NCBI RefSeq assembly: GCF_000010165.1
Contig: NC_012491.1
Location: 4,347,501-4,411,500 of the forward strand
Length of the DNA: 64,000 nucleotides
Direction: 5' to 3'
Source: Brevibacillus brevis NBRC 100599
GTDB lineage: Bacteria; Bacillota; Bacilli; Brevibacillales; Brevibacillaceae
Shown here: positions 8,165 to 18,005 of the stretch, piece after piece
How the letters are laid out: each line of letters starts with the position of its first letter
How positions within the stretch are numbered: the first letter of the stretch is position 1
Position numbers and translations under genes: made by a program
Notes under the pieces: generated by a model
Databases searched by the model: none
What the model saw: the letters and a program-made list of their open reading frames with translations, nothing else
What the model was told of the DNA's origin: nothing

Positions 8165-9382
8165 CTACATCATTACTGTACGACTGCTATCTTTTTGTAG
8201 CTTACGACGGCTCCAAAGCCACAGAATTCCTGCTGCAACCCCAAACAAGCCAAGCCACACGGAGACAGCGGCACTACCGAACTGCTCCGCACTGAATCCG
8301 AGAATCAAGCAGCTCGCAGAAAAGCTTCCCATAGTCGCCATTTCCCGTATGGAAAAAACGCGAGCCAGATAAGCTGGATCAGACACACGTTGCAGCTTCG
8401 TCACAGACAATATCGATGAACTAAACTGAGCCGTTGATGCAAAGAGGATGGCGATTGCCAGTCCAAGTAGTAGTTTTGCATGAAACACGGCGATAATCGA
8501 GCATCCCATCGCTACGAGTGCCCAACCTTGGACACGCCAGGTTGCTTTCTCGCTCAGGCTGTCAGACAGCTTATTCACGGCAATCCCAGCGATCACACCT
8601 CCGAGTCCCAACGGAATATCGAGGAGTCCGAATACATACAAGCCCTCTCCCCGCTCCGTAAGAACATAGTACATCAACATGATGTAATAGGCGCCACATA
8701 CCCGTTCCGCCATCTGATAGCCGATTACACTGCCAATTTCCCGATGCTTGCCAATATAACGGAAGCCCTCTTTTAGCCTTTCCATAAAAGGTGCAGCCGC
8801 TTTCGAATCAACAGAATTGGCGATATGCGGGAGCGGCAACAAGATGAACAGCGACAACAAATAACAGGCGGCATCGAGCAAAAAGTTGTAACGGTAGGAG
8901 AACAAGTAAACCAGAACTGCTGCTATACCCTGACAAACAATAATGAGAAACGAGGTCGTCCCCTGCAAAAGAGAATTGGCAGCTAACCTGTCCTTTTCCT
9001 CCACGGATTGTACGATCGCTACTTGCATGGCTGGTTGGAAAAAAGCACTGCAAATATTGACCAGGATCAATAACAAAAAAGCCACCCATAAGTAGGTCGC
9101 AGATGTGATGAAGAAAAACAAGCTGACGAGAATGCCGCGAAGCAGATTGACGACAATCATGACTCGCCGTTTATCCCAACTCTCCACTAGCGTCCCCGCG
9201 AAAAAGCTGGCAAATACATAAGGGAGCATGCGAAACACAGTCCCTGCCGCAAAGGAAAGACCCGATCCACTTAAATCATGTAAAAGTCCAACGACCGCAA
9301 TAAATGTAAATTCATTTCCGATGATGTGTACAACGTGGGCCGTATACAAACGGCGAAAGACGGGATGTTGTAAGATCGCCAC
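8165..9382 (-). CDS. MFS efflux transporter
   Basis: 405 aa with about twelve membrane spans; motif A is ETLVESWDKRRVM-like in the loop after TM2. It belongs to the same MFS_3/MefA-like group as its neighbours but is diverged from them. GTG 9382 is chosen because GAGAGGGTG lies 9 nt upstream; a TTG nine codons earlier lacks a site. It is divergent from the ArsR-type regulator at 9547, and the two promoters flank the palindromic operator, so the regulator may control this gene too. Confidence 0.86.
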   Translation of the reverse strand: MAILQHPVFRRLYTAHVVHIIGNEFTFIAVVGLLHDLSGSGLSFAAGTVFRMLPYVFASFFAGTLVESWDKRRVMIVVNLLRGILVSLFFFITSATYLWVAFLLLILVNICSAFFQPAMQVAIVQSVEEKDRLAANSLLQGTTSFLIIVCQGIAAVLVYLFSYRYNFLLDAACYLLSLFILLPLPHIANSVDSKAAAPFMERLKEGFRYIGKHREIGSVIGYQMAERVCGAYYIMLMYYVLTERGEGLYVFGLLDIPLGLGGVIAGIAVNKLSDSLSEKATWRVQGWALVAMGCSIIAVFHAKLLLGLAIAILFASTAQFSSSILSVTKLQRVSDPAYLARVFSIREMATMGSFSASCLILGFSAEQFGSAAVSVWLGLFGVAAGILWLWSRRKLQKDSSRTVMM

Positions 9383-9410
9383 AGGAATGCACCCTCTCAC
9401 CGTTTTCAAT

Positions 9411-9440
9411 ATTGTAGCATTTGTCGAAAAATATGCGCAA
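9411..9440 (-). promoter_or_regulatory. Promoter of the MFS gene at 8165-9382
   Basis: Minus-strand TTGCGC and TACAAT with an 18-bp spacer, just upstream of the GTG start. Confidence 0.55.
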
Positions 9441-9447
9441 ATCCATC

Positions 9448-9477
9448 TTGCGAAACGGATCGTTTTGTTGTTACAAT
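9448..9477 (+). promoter_or_regulatory. Promoter of the ArsR-MFS operon
   Basis: TTGCGA at 9448-9453 and TACAAT at 9472-9477, spacer 18 bp. The palindrome at 9478 begins at the next base, so a bound repressor would cover the transcription start. Confidence 0.55.
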
Positions 9478-9526
9478 ACGTTCAAATAAAATTGAACGTC
9501 TAAAAGAAACAAAACATTCACGTTCA
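9478..9526 (+). promoter_or_regulatory. Palindromic operator, probable ArsR-type repressor site
   Basis: ACGTTCAA (9478-9485) and TTGAACGT (9492-9499) form a perfect 8-bp inverted repeat with a 6-nt spacer. A third half-site ACGTTCA lies at 9520-9526. The position directly after the -10 element and before the regulator gene suggests autorepression by the 9547 product; this is inference. Confidence 0.6.
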
Positions 9527-9546
9527 GAGAAACGAGGTTGATCGAC

Positions 9547-10269
9547 TTGAAACGATACGTAGTTGTGGAAACTTTGGATCAATTAAAAGCTGTCAGCGAT
9601 TCCTTGCGCCTACAGATCATCACGATGCTGGTCAAGGAGGAATACACAGGCAAGCAGCTTGCTACCCTTCTCTCCCTTTCTCCCTCTAAAGTGCATTATC
9701 ACCTGAAGGAATTGGAAAGCCATGGCTTCGTTGCGGTCGTGCGTACGGAAGAAAAGAACGGGATCGTGCAAAAGTTTTATCGGGCAGTTGCTTACGACTT
9801 CAAGGTTAGTGATGATTTGCTACCCTCCCTGCGCGAAGACAGTATCCTTTTGCAGGAAACGATGATAAATCACCTGCGCTCCGGTATAAATCGCCTGTAT
9901 AACGCACCAGACGAGTCATTCATGCTCTTTTCGGATCAAGAGGATCGTCCTCCTGCAATTGCAGTTAGCTCCGAATTGAGAGCACCTCAAAAAGAAATAT
10001 TTGCTTGGCTCACTAAATATAAGGCCTTACTTGAGGAGCTATCCGAAATGGAAGATCGTTACTTAGAGCGGATAGCTGCTGGAGAAGCGGAGGATACAGT
10101 TGAAAACTTTTTCATGGTCACGGTCGGGTTCATGACGAATGAACGTTACTACGTCGCAGAAGACGATTCCTTGCCAGATAACTATGAGCACCAACCGTCT
10201 GAATTCAATAAGATTGTCGTGAAGAAAAAGAAGGAGGAAAATGGAGATGAGCACTCTGGCGACAAATAA
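9547..10269 (+). CDS. ArsR-family winged-helix regulator
   Basis: 240 aa. Residues about 8-85 are a winged HTH in which SLRLQIITMLVKEEYTGKQLA leads into the recognition helix SPSKVHYHLKELE, the HTH_20/ArsR pattern used by regulators of efflux and stress genes. The remaining about 150 residues are an effector or dimerisation region of unknown ligand; there is no ArsR-type metal cysteine motif. TTG 9547 is chosen since CGAGG lies 10 nt upstream, whereas TTG 9538 touches that site. It overlaps the next MFS gene by 23 bp, so the two are translationally coupled. Confidence 0.85.
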   Translation: MKRYVVVETLDQLKAVSDSLRLQIITMLVKEEYTGKQLATLLSLSPSKVHYHLKELESHGFVAVVRTEEKNGIVQKFYRAVAYDFKVSDDLLPSLREDSILLQETMINHLRSGINRLYNAPDESFMLFSDQEDRPPAIAVSSELRAPQKEIFAWLTKYKALLEELSEMEDRYLERIAAGEAEDTVENFFMVTVGFMTNERYYVAEDDSLPDNYEHQPSEFNKIVVKKKKEENGDEHSGDK

Positions 10270-11548
10270 TTCCCTTTGGAAAAATGGATCGTTTGTGCGA
10301 TTATGGTGCGGCACTTTATTTTCGGCAATGGCGGACGGAGCTTTCTTCATCCTGCTCAACTGGTATATCGTGAATGCCATCGGCTCAGGAGCAATCCTCG
10401 GCACGACTTTGATTTGTTTTTCCATCCCCCGTCTCCTCTTTATGCTGGCGGGCGGGGTGGCTGCTGATCGTTTGAATCGAAAATGGATTATGTTTTCCTC
10501 CCTTTTGGTGAGGGGAATTATTTTAGCCTGCTTCAGTTTGCTTATGCTTCAAGGAAATAGCGACTGGTTCCCAGTGAGCCTGTACGTCATGGCGGCTTTA
10601 TTTGGAACAGTCGATGCATTTTTTTGGCCAGCACGCAGCTCGATTCTGCCCTCACTTGTCTCTCGAGAACAACTTTCGCCAGCTAACAGCTTAATGGAAC
10701 TATGCCATCAGATTAGCATGGTTGCCGGACCGGTAGTTACTGCCTTATTAATTGGAACCGTTCGTTATCCGATCATGTTTTTGATCTTGGCATGCACATT
10801 CTTCGTAGGAACACTCTTTATACTCTCTCTCCATTCACACCCATACTCCAAAGACACGACATCAGAGTCAAGGGCAAGCTCCTATTTCAAGGATATCGTG
10901 GGAGGTATTCGTTTTACGTATTCAATCCCGATCCTCGCTCTTATTTTAACAACATCACTGTTCACCAACATGATGTTCTCTGGCCCAGTTAACATGATCA
11001 TTCCCATTCATGTAAATGACCTCGGATGGGACGGTAGTGCTTTTAGTTCACTCAGTACCTCACTTGGAGTGGGCATGATTGTCGGCGGTATTTTGACTGC
11101 ATTGTGTAAAGGATTCCGTGGAAAATTTATGTTACTCCCTGTCATTCTCGGATGTATGGGAGTTGGAATCAGCTCGTATTATTTCATTGAGGAGCTTTCC
11201 TATGGACTTGTCTCTCATTTTCTCATCGGAATGGCACTCAGTATGACGAACATTCCGTTTATCACCTACATTCAAAGTATCGTCCCTGCCAGCATGCTCG
11301 GTCGTGTCATGTCATTGCTTTCCTTGATGTCCGTTGGCTTCGGGCCAGTCAGCTATGCACTGTGCTCCTTTCTTCTCGCCAAAAACATCACAACACCGGG
11401 GCTTCTCTTATTCTTTGGCGGTATCATCTTTGTAAGTATCAGCCTTAGCCTGTTCTTTTTCCGCTCGTTCCGGAACATGGAGCAACATCCGAACTGGAAG
11501 CGACCTATGGTAGAGGAGCAGCAGCTTCCTGCCACCCTTTCTTCGTAA
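10247..11548 (+). CDS. MFS efflux transporter coupled to the ArsR-type regulator
   Basis: 433 aa, about twelve spans, motif A GGVAADRLNRKWI after TM2. It overlaps the regulator gene and uses an AAGGAGG site placed inside the regulator's last codons; of two close ATGs the second (10247) has the better 9-nt spacing. The regulator-exporter pair suggests drug- or toxin-responsive efflux. The C-terminal tail of about 25 residues is polar and cytoplasmic. Confidence 0.87.
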   Translation: MSTLATNNSLWKNGSFVRLWCGTLFSAMADGAFFILLNWYIVNAIGSGAILGTTLICFSIPRLLFMLAGGVAADRLNRKWIMFSSLLVRGIILACFSLLMLQGNSDWFPVSLYVMAALFGTVDAFFWPARSSILPSLVSREQLSPANSLMELCHQISMVAGPVVTALLIGTVRYPIMFLILACTFFVGTLFILSLHSHPYSKDTTSESRASSYFKDIVGGIRFTYSIPILALILTTSLFTNMMFSGPVNMIIPIHVNDLGWDGSAFSSLSTSLGVGMIVGGILTALCKGFRGKFMLLPVILGCMGVGISSYYFIEELSYGLVSHFLIGMALSMTNIPFITYIQSIVPASMLGRVMSLLSLMSVGFGPVSYALCSFLLAKNITTPGLLLFFGGIIFVSISLSLFFFRSFRNMEQHPNWKRPMVEEQQLPATLSS

Positions 11549-11557
11549 CGCCTTTCC

Positions 11558-11623
11558 TATAAATAGAAAGAACGCGCACCACGCAAGCATGAGCTCTTGC
11601 AGGTACGCGTTCCGCTATTTATA
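11558..11623. terminator. Large hairpin between convergent genes
   Basis: Nested stems TATAAATAG/CTATTTATA (outer), GAACGCG/CGCGTTC (middle) and GCAAG/CTTGC (inner). No long T run, so termination is inferred from the convergent context. It overlaps the last codon and stop of the 11619 gene. Confidence 0.55.
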
Positions 11624-13055
11624 CGGTTTGTTCTTTTTCGGCTAGGACCTTTATCAGCTGACGAGCACCAAAGCCCATCCGGGTAACTACCCCTGCCTCA
11701 TTGCGGACGAAGTGGATAAACATATCCGTTTCTCCCCGCTTCATGACGAAGCTGTCTTCTCCTACTGAACGAAGTGGAATATTCGCTCCATTACTCTTGG
11801 CTACCAGCCCGTTCTCTTCGATTTCTACCGATACAGTAGCCCCTTCAGACGAGCGATACTCCCCCGTAAATGCAGCGAGTGCATCTACAGAAATTTCATA
11901 ATCCGAATATTCGAACGGCACTGCATCCGGAGAGCGTCCATTGGTTGCGTTTAAAATGCCATGCATCAAATCGGCCATTGGCCCGCCATCTGTGTTCATC
12001 AGTACGGCTCCTGTCAAGCCCCGCTCCGGTAAAACAAAAATTTGTGCCGCAACTCCCTTAATCGCTCCACCATGCTCAATCAGTGTTCCATCATGGCAAT
12101 TGGCTACAAACAATCCATAGCCGTATGCTTGAAACGGCGAAATCGAGACATGAGGCGCCGTCAAGTCCTGCACACTCTCCGATGAGAGCAAGCGATTCTC
12201 GCCCACCAATCCACCCGTTCTAAATATTTCCGTATAGCGCAATAGATCGTGAATGGTCGATTTCAGAAAACCAGCCGCACGCATCGATGGTGAATCCCAC
12301 CATGAAGGGGAACGGTATACCTCACCGCCATCCTTAGGGCTTTTCCGCGTGAATAGCGTAGCGACCTCAGCTTCCTCAGGCAAATCTTCGACGAGAAAGG
12401 CACTGTTCTTCATCCCCGCAGGCTCCAAAATATGATCCTGCACAAACTGCTCGTAAGATATCCCGCTCACTCGTTCAATAATCAGTCCGAGCATGGCGTA
12501 ACTGTCGTTGGAGTAGCTAAATTCCGTTCCAGGCGCACCTAAAAACTCGTAATTCAGCTTGCCAATATAGGCCATGAATTCTTCTTTTGTATTGATCTCT
12601 TCCACTTTCTCGAGATCAAAAGCAAGACTGGAGCTAGAGGACAGGTCATCCCCTCCCTCCACAATGCTTCTTTTCATTGCACCCGCTAATGTATCCAAAG
12701 GAGGAAAACCTGCGGTATGTGTCATCAGATGCTGGATCGTGATCTCCCGGGTATAAGCTTCATTAGGCGTGCGGAGCTCAGGGAGATACTTGATGACCGG
12801 ATCATGAACAGATAGCTTTCCTGCGTCTTGAAGCTGCATGATGGCGACACATGTAAAGGACTTGGTCACAGAACCGATGCCAAACACCGTATCAGGGGTT
12901 AATGCTTTTGCATCTTCTGTGTCGTCTGCCAAACCGAAGCCATGGAAATACCTTAGCACTCCTTGCTCTGCCAATCCGACTACTGTTCCTGTTACTTTTG
13001 CCTCTGCAAGTAGCTTTTGCGCGTATTCCTCAAACGACTGTACCCAATCCGCCAT
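11619..13055 (-). CDS. Serine hydrolase, beta-lactamase/PBP4-like fold
   Basis: Class C beta-lactamase-fold hydrolase (esterase, D-aminopeptidase or DD-peptidase type). Catalytic SVTK at residues 62-65, the Tyr of SYSND near 176, and HGG in the third motif region near 325. A lipocalin-like domain follows (about 385-478). No signal peptide, so it is cytoplasmic. It is the last gene of the M81-Opp-racemase operon, 32 bp after the racemase, which suggests that it cleaves an imported peptide or acylated amino acid; this is inference. Confidence 0.85.
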   Translation of the reverse strand: MADWVQSFEEYAQKLLAEAKVTGTVVGLAEQGVLRYFHGFGLADDTEDAKALTPDTVFGIGSVTKSFTCVAIMQLQDAGKLSVHDPVIKYLPELRTPNEAYTREITIQHLMTHTAGFPPLDTLAGAMKRSIVEGGDDLSSSSSLAFDLEKVEEINTKEEFMAYIGKLNYEFLGAPGTEFSYSNDSYAMLGLIIERVSGISYEQFVQDHILEPAGMKNSAFLVEDLPEEAEVATLFTRKSPKDGGEVYRSPSWWDSPSMRAAGFLKSTIHDLLRYTEIFRTGGLVGENRLLSSESVQDLTAPHVSISPFQAYGYGLFVANCHDGTLIEHGGAIKGVAAQIFVLPERGLTGAVLMNTDGGPMADLMHGILNATNGRSPDAVPFEYSDYEISVDALAAFTGEYRSSEGATVSVEIEENGLVAKSNGANIPLRSVGEDSFVMKRGETDMFIHFVRNEAGVVTRMGFGARQLIKVLAEKEQTV

Positions 13056-13087
13056 GTTCCTTCTCCCCTTTTTCGTTAAGCTTTGGT

Positions 13088-14200
13088 TTAAGGCCGGAAG
13101 TTTTCCGTGCGAATTACATAGTTGCCGATCGCCTTTTGGTTCAGGGTATAACCGATGCCCGGGCTATCTGGTACTGCCAATTGACCGGGAGCCATCAGCT
13201 CTACACCATTCTCTACGATATCTTCCTCCCAGTAACGGCTGGAGGCGGCTGTATCACCTGGGATCGTAAAATTCGGCAAAGAAGTAATCGCAATGTTGTG
13301 TGCACGGCCAACACCCGACTCAATCATGCCTCCGCACCACACCGGAATGCCGTGTGCCTGACACAAGTCGTGAATGCGCTTGGACTCTGTTAATCCACCG
13401 ACCCTCCCCACCTTGATATTAATAATGCCGCAGCTGCCTAGCTCTATCGCTTTTCTGGCATCATCCACATTGTGAATACTTTCATCGAGGCAGATTGGTG
13501 TGGACAGCTCCCTTTGCAGCTTGGCATGATCAATAATGTCGTCATGAGCGAGTGGCTGTTCGATCATCATCAGCCCATATTGATCCAGCTCCTTCATCAC
13601 ATCCAAATGCTCCATTGTGTAAGCGGAGTTCGCATCTGCCATCAACGGGACACCCTCGCCAAAGCGTTCGCGAATCGCTCGAATCACCTCGACGTCAAAG
13701 CCTGGCTTGATCTTTACCTTGATCTTCTTGTAGCCCTCACTGAGATGGCGCTCTACTTTTGCCAAAACTTGATCAACAGTCGGTTCAATACCGATGCTGA
13801 TCCCTACATCGATAACAGCTTTCTCGCCTCCTAATGCTTTGGCCAGAGAGATTCCTTTCTGCTTGCTGTATAGATCCCAGATTGCGCCTTCTAAAGCCGC
13901 CTTCGCCATGTTGTTGCGGCGAATCGGGGCAAACAACCGATCCACATCCTCAGGGGTCTCGATCTCACTCGAAAACAGCTTCGGTATCATAAACTTTTCC
14001 ATCATGTGCCATGCTGTCCCTGTCGTTTCTTCACTATAATAAGGGGCCGACATCGCCACACTTTCCGCGTGCCCTACCTCTCCCTCTCCATATACACTGA
14101 CCAAAATGAGCTCCTTGATGGTCGTATATCCAAAGCTCGTTTCAAAACGGAAACGAAGTGGCATGTGTAGTTGCTGCAATTCAATTCGTTCGATTTTCAA
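13088..14200 (-). CDS. Enolase-superfamily racemase/epimerase of the OSBS/NSAR group
   Basis: 370 aa with the two-domain muconate-lactonising-enzyme fold. Catalytic lysines are K161 and K163 (KVKIK) and K263, metal ligands D189, E214 and D239. The C-terminal [15 protein letters not shown] segment is typical of the o-succinylbenzoate synthase/N-succinylamino acid racemase group rather than of Ala-Glu epimerases. It is not in a menaquinone operon but follows a peptide transporter with a 20-bp overlap, so racemisation of imported N-acyl amino acids or epimerisation of a dipeptide is likelier than MenC function. The name MenC is therefore avoided. Confidence 0.82.
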   Translation of the reverse strand: MKIERIELQQLHMPLRFRFETSFGYTTIKELILVSVYGEGEVGHAESVAMSAPYYSEETTGTAWHMMEKFMIPKLFSSEIETPEDVDRLFAPIRRNNMAKAALEGAIWDLYSKQKGISLAKALGGEKAVIDVGISIGIEPTVDQVLAKVERHLSEGYKKIKVKIKPGFDVEVIRAIRERFGEGVPLMADANSAYTMEHLDVMKELDQYGLMMIEQPLAHDDIIDHAKLQRELSTPICLDESIHNVDDARKAIELGSCGIINIKVGRVGGLTESKRIHDLCQAHGIPVWCGGMIESGVGRAHNIAITSLPNFTIPGDTAASSRYWEEDIVENGVELMAPGQLAVPDSPGIGYTLNQKAIGNYVIRTENFRP

Positions 14201-15188
14201 TGTACTTCATCCCTTCTATTCCATATAAATGACATGCGACATAATGTTGCGGCGAAGCTAATGTAGCGACAGGACGCACTGTACGGCAAATTTCCGTAGC
14301 ATATGAGCACCTGGTATGGAACGCACACCCAACGGGAACATTCGCCGGAGAGGGAACATCCCCGGAAAGAACGATTCGCTCCTTTTTCCGAAACGGATTG
14401 GCTTTGGGAACCGCTGACATGAGTGCTTCTGTATACGGGTGTAACGGGCGCAAAAACAAATCCTTTTTACTGGCGATTTCGACAATTCGTCCAAGATACA
14501 TCACCGCAATTCGGTCGCTGATGTGGCGAACGACACCTAGATCGTGCGAAATAAACAAATAGCTCAAGCCTAGACGCTGCTGCAAATCCTGCAAAAGATT
14601 CACGATCTGCGCCTGAATGGACACGTCAAGTGCTGAAACCGGCTCATCTGCCACGATTAATGAAGGTTCCACCGCCAATGCGCGAGCGATCCCGATCCGC
14701 TGCCGCTGCCCTCCGCTAAACTCATGGGGAAAGCGTGTGGCGTATTGAGCATTCAGCCCGACCATCTGAAGCAGTTCTTTTACTTGATCGCGCCTTTCTT
14801 TCGCCGACATCTGCGGATCTCTGACGCCTAACGCTTCCTCCAAAGCCCCTTGCACGGTCATCCGTGGATTTAATGATGCATACGGATCCTGAAACACGAT
14901 TTGCATTCGCTTGCGGAGTGGACGAAAACGTGTAGCCGACATCTCCGTAATGTTTTGTCCTTCAAATTCAATCGTTCCACTCGTAGGCTCAATGAGTCGC
15001 ATGATGCTGCGACCAGTCGTTGACTTGCCACAACCGCTCTCTCCTACCAGCCCAAGCGTTTCTCCTTTTCGCAACTGGAAAGAAACCCCATCGACTGCCT
15101 TAATCACTTCGTCGCGATTGCGAAATAGTCCTTTGCTAATTGGAAAATACGTCTTTAAATCGTTTACTGATAACAAGATATCCCTCAT
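14181..15188 (-). CDS. oppF: Oligopeptide ABC transporter ATP-binding protein, OppF/DppF type
   Basis: 335 aa ATPase. Walker [14 protein letters not shown], signature [14 protein letters not shown], Walker [13 protein letters not shown], and the C-terminal oligopeptide-transporter extension with clustered cysteines ([14 protein letters not shown]). ATG 15188 overlaps the stop of the upstream ATPase gene as ATGA, with GGAG 8 nt upstream. A much longer upstream in-frame extension lies inside that gene and is rejected. It pairs with the 15185 gene to power the permease pair. Confidence 0.93.
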   Translation of the reverse strand: MRDILLSVNDLKTYFPISKGLFRNRDEVIKAVDGVSFQLRKGETLGLVGESGCGKSTTGRSIMRLIEPTSGTIEFEGQNITEMSATRFRPLRKRMQIVFQDPYASLNPRMTVQGALEEALGVRDPQMSAKERRDQVKELLQMVGLNAQYATRFPHEFSGGQRQRIGIARALAVEPSLIVADEPVSALDVSIQAQIVNLLQDLQQRLGLSYLFISHDLGVVRHISDRIAVMYLGRIVEIASKKDLFLRPLHPYTEALMSAVPKANPFRKKERIVLSGDVPSPANVPVGCAFHTRCSYATEICRTVRPVATLASPQHYVACHLYGIEGMKYIENRTN

Positions 15189-16174
15189 ACCGCCATCTCC
15201 TTGTTCTCGTACAGCCAGCATCGAACAGCCTGTGTGCCTGTGCCCGTTGCCATCAGCGGCGGTTTTTCTTTGTAACATCGCTCCTCGGCCTGTGAGCAGC
15301 GGAAGCGGAATGCACACCCTTGTGTCACCTCACCGAGTAGCGGGACACTGCCTTCAATCGGATCGAGGCGAAGCTTCTCCTCCTCATCCAGATCGGGTAT
15401 GCAGCGTAAAAGTCCAATCGTATACGGATGCTTTGGATGCGAAAACAGACTGGCAACGTCAGCTTCCTCTACGATCTCCCCGTAGTACATCACAAGTACA
15501 CGATCAGCCATTTCAGCCACGACACCTAGGTCATGCGTAATGAGTAGCAGAGAGGTATGATCGTTCTCCTTCAAATCGTTCATCAGTTCCAAAATTTGCG
15601 CTTGAATGGTCACATCCAGTGCGGTCGTCGGCTCGTCTGCGATCAATAAATCCGGGTTGCAAGCCATCGCCATCGCAATCATGACACGCTGCTTCATCCC
15701 ACCCGAAAGCTGATGGGGATAGTCCCGCATGATGTCTTCTGCCCTCGGCACGCCCACTTTTTTGAGCATTTCAATCGCTTTTGCTTGGCGTTCTTTTTTC
15801 GATAAATCGGTATGCAGTTGATACACTTCTTCTAGCTGTCGGCCAATCGTATGGACCGGATTGAGCGACGTCATCGGCTCCTGAAAAATCATCGCGATAT
15901 CTTTTCCGCGAATGTTGCGAAGTTCACCAGTACTCAACTGGTTCAATAAGATATCACGAAATCGAATGCTTCCCTCCATCTGTGCGTTCGCCCGGGACAA
16001 GAGTCCCATAATCGCCAAGGACGTCACGCTTTTTCCGCAGCCAGACTCGCCTACCAACGCTACCGTCTCCCCTTTTTTCAGTTGAAAAGAAATGCCTTGT
16101 AGCGCTGGCAGCTCACCCTTATCCGTCTTAAACTGCAAGCGTAAATCCTTTACTTCCAAAAGTACCTCTTTCAT
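15185..16174 (-). CDS. oppD: Oligopeptide ABC transporter ATP-binding protein, OppD/DppD type
   Basis: 329 aa ATPase with Walker [16 protein letters not shown], signature [15 protein letters not shown], Walker [13 protein letters not shown] and the C-terminal Cys motif [17 protein letters not shown] 16174 follows AGGGGGGC with 8-nt spacing; an ATG at 16198 that touches the previous stop lacks a site. Fourth transporter gene of the operon. Confidence 0.93.
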   Translation of the reverse strand: MKEVLLEVKDLRLQFKTDKGELPALQGISFQLKKGETVALVGESGCGKSVTSLAIMGLLSRANAQMEGSIRFRDILLNQLSTGELRNIRGKDIAMIFQEPMTSLNPVHTIGRQLEEVYQLHTDLSKKERQAKAIEMLKKVGVPRAEDIMRDYPHQLSGGMKQRVMIAMAMACNPDLLIADEPTTALDVTIQAQILELMNDLKENDHTSLLLITHDLGVVAEMADRVLVMYYGEIVEEADVASLFSHPKHPYTIGLLRCIPDLDEEEKLRLDPIEGSVPLLGEVTQGCAFRFRCSQAEERCYKEKPPLMATGTGTQAVRCWLYENKEMAV

Positions 16175-16197
16175 CAGCTCGTGCCCCCCTTCATCCA

Positions 16198-17052
16198 TTA
16201 CCTCGTTTTCGGGTCGAATGCATCCCGTAATCCGTCACCTAACAGATTGAAGCCAAGGACAACCAGCATGATGGCCAATCCAGGAAAAATGGACATCCAC
16301 CAGGCTTGACTCAAGAATGCTTTGCCGACAAAAACCATGGCTCCCCACTCAGGCATCGGCGGTTGCGCACCCAGCCCGAGAAAGCTCAAGGCCGCTGCAG
16401 CCAAAATACTCACACCGAATTGAATGGTGGAAAGCACAATGATTGGGGAGAGAATATTGGGTAAAATGTGTTTCAGCAAAATCTGCCAGTCCCTGATCCC
16501 CAGAGCGCGAACAGCCTCAATGTACTCTTTTTCCCTTATGGATAATACCGCAGAGCGAACGACCCGCACATAGGACGGAATAACAGCAATGACTACCGCG
16601 ATCATGGCATTCGTTAATCCAGGGCCCAAGACCGCAATGACAGCGATCGCCAGAAGCAGGGCAGGAAGTGACATGAGAATATCCATGCCCTGCATGATAA
16701 ACAGATCCACACGACGATAATAGCCAGCGATAATACCGAGCGTTACACCTATCAAGGTAGAAAGTACAACCGTTATCAAACCCATCAGCAAGGAAATTCG
16801 CCCGCCGTGCAACAGACGGGAAAAAATATCTCTGCCGAAATCATCCGTTCCGAGAAGATGCGTCAGACTCGGAGCGCTTAATCGGCTGTTAAAGTTCATT
16901 TGTTCGACAGGATGAGGGGCAACGACTGGAGCAAGAAGCGATCCAAGTGTAAAGACGATCAGGATGACTACACCCGCCATTGCTGTCTTATTGCGTTTCA
17001 GCCGTTTGCCCATCCCTCCCCAATACGACTCCGGACGATTACTGTTCACCAT
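16198..17052 (-). CDS. oppC: Oligopeptide ABC transporter permease, OppC/DppC type
   Basis: 284 aa membrane protein with an N-terminal OppC-type segment, one early span (about 26-46), the periplasm-side LGTDDFGRDIFSRLL motif, and the permease EAA-type loop EAVRALGIRDWQILLKHILPN. AAGGAG lies 7 nt before the ATG. Fifteen bp separate it from the OppB gene. Confidence 0.94.
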   Translation of the reverse strand: MVNSNRPESYWGGMGKRLKRNKTAMAGVVILIVFTLGSLLAPVVAPHPVEQMNFNSRLSAPSLTHLLGTDDFGRDIFSRLLHGGRISLLMGLITVVLSTLIGVTLGIIAGYYRRVDLFIMQGMDILMSLPALLLAIAVIAVLGPGLTNAMIAVVIAVIPSYVRVVRSAVLSIREKEYIEAVRALGIRDWQILLKHILPNILSPIIVLSTIQFGVSILAAAALSFLGLGAQPPMPEWGAMVFVGKAFLSQAWWMSIFPGLAIMLVVLGFNLLGDGLRDAFDPKTR

Positions 17053-17067
17053 TCATCGGCTCCTTCC

Positions 17068-17988
17068 TTAGTCGAAATGGATACGCGGATCAATCCGGCT
17101 GTAAATGAGATCCACGATCAAATTGGTTAAGGCAAAAATCAACGCCATGAAAAACACCATGCCTTGTATGGTCGGCATATCCCGTTTACTGATCGCCTCA
17201 ATCGCCAGGCTGCCGATCCCTTGCAGAGAAAACACCGTTTCCACCACCACAGCTCCAGCCATGAGCGCACCGAACTGCAAACCTAACATCGTGACAACCG
17301 GAATAATGGCATTCGGCAGGCCGTGGCTCAAAATGACTCGGAAAAGCGCCGCCCCCTTGGCCTCGGCTGTCCGCATGTAATCCTGCTTGATGACTTCCAG
17401 CATGCTCGAGCGGGTCATACGGGCGATCATCCCCGCTTCCGCCATACCCAAGGTGATCGCTGGCAGCAGCAAGGAGTGAATCCCCTCATAGCCGGAAATC
17501 GGAAACAAGGCCAGCTTGTAAGCAAAAATCCAGATGAGAAACAAGGCAATCCAGAAGCCGGGTGCCGAAATACCGAGTAAGGAGGTAAGCACCACAAGCC
17601 GATCGATGATGGTGTTTTGCTTGACGGCAGCAATCGTGCCTAACAAAATGCCGAATATTGCGGCAATGATTACACTAAGGATGGCAAGCTGCATGGTGAT
17701 CGGGAAACGGTTCATGATCTGATCCCATACCTTTTCACCAGTGAATAACGATGTTCCCAAATCGCCAGTGAACAGGTTTCCGACAAACCGCATGTATTGC
17801 TGCCATAGTGGTTGATCAAGACCAAGCTTCGCTCTCATTTGACTGATGGCCTCTGGTGTTGCAAACTGTCCGAGTATTTGTGTTGCGGGATCGCCCGGAA
17901 TGAGGTGTACCATCAAGAAGATCAGGACGGATACGCCAAGCAGTGTACCCACCAGGGAAAGTAATCTTTTTATTACATATCGGCGCAT
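17068..17988 (-). CDS. oppB: Oligopeptide ABC transporter permease, OppB/DppB type
   Basis: 306 aa with the classic N-terminus RRYVIKRLLSLVGTLLGVS, the HLIPGDPA motif near residue 30, about six spans and the cytoplasmic EAA loop RTAEAKGAALFRVILSHGLPN. It is placed between the binding-protein gene and OppC, as in standard dpp operons. Confidence 0.94.
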   Translation of the reverse strand: MRRYVIKRLLSLVGTLLGVSVLIFLMVHLIPGDPATQILGQFATPEAISQMRAKLGLDQPLWQQYMRFVGNLFTGDLGTSLFTGEKVWDQIMNRFPITMQLAILSVIIAAIFGILLGTIAAVKQNTIIDRLVVLTSLLGISAPGFWIALFLIWIFAYKLALFPISGYEGIHSLLLPAITLGMAEAGMIARMTRSSMLEVIKQDYMRTAEAKGAALFRVILSHGLPNAIIPVVTMLGLQFGALMAGAVVVETVFSLQGIGSLAIEAISKRDMPTIQGMVFFMALIFALTNLIVDLIYSRIDPRIHFD

Positions 17989-18005
17989 GCCTTCACCTCC
18001 GTTGT

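Noticed and set aside
12838..13393. Overlapping plus-strand frames of 143-163 codons opposite the serine hydrolase and racemase genes.
   Set aside because: They are antisense to well-supported genes and have neither motifs nor ribosome sites.
13088..14200. Calling the enolase-superfamily gene menC.
   Set aside because: It is in a peptide-transport operon without men genes; the OSBS/NSAR group includes N-acyl amino acid racemases, so the name would over-reach.
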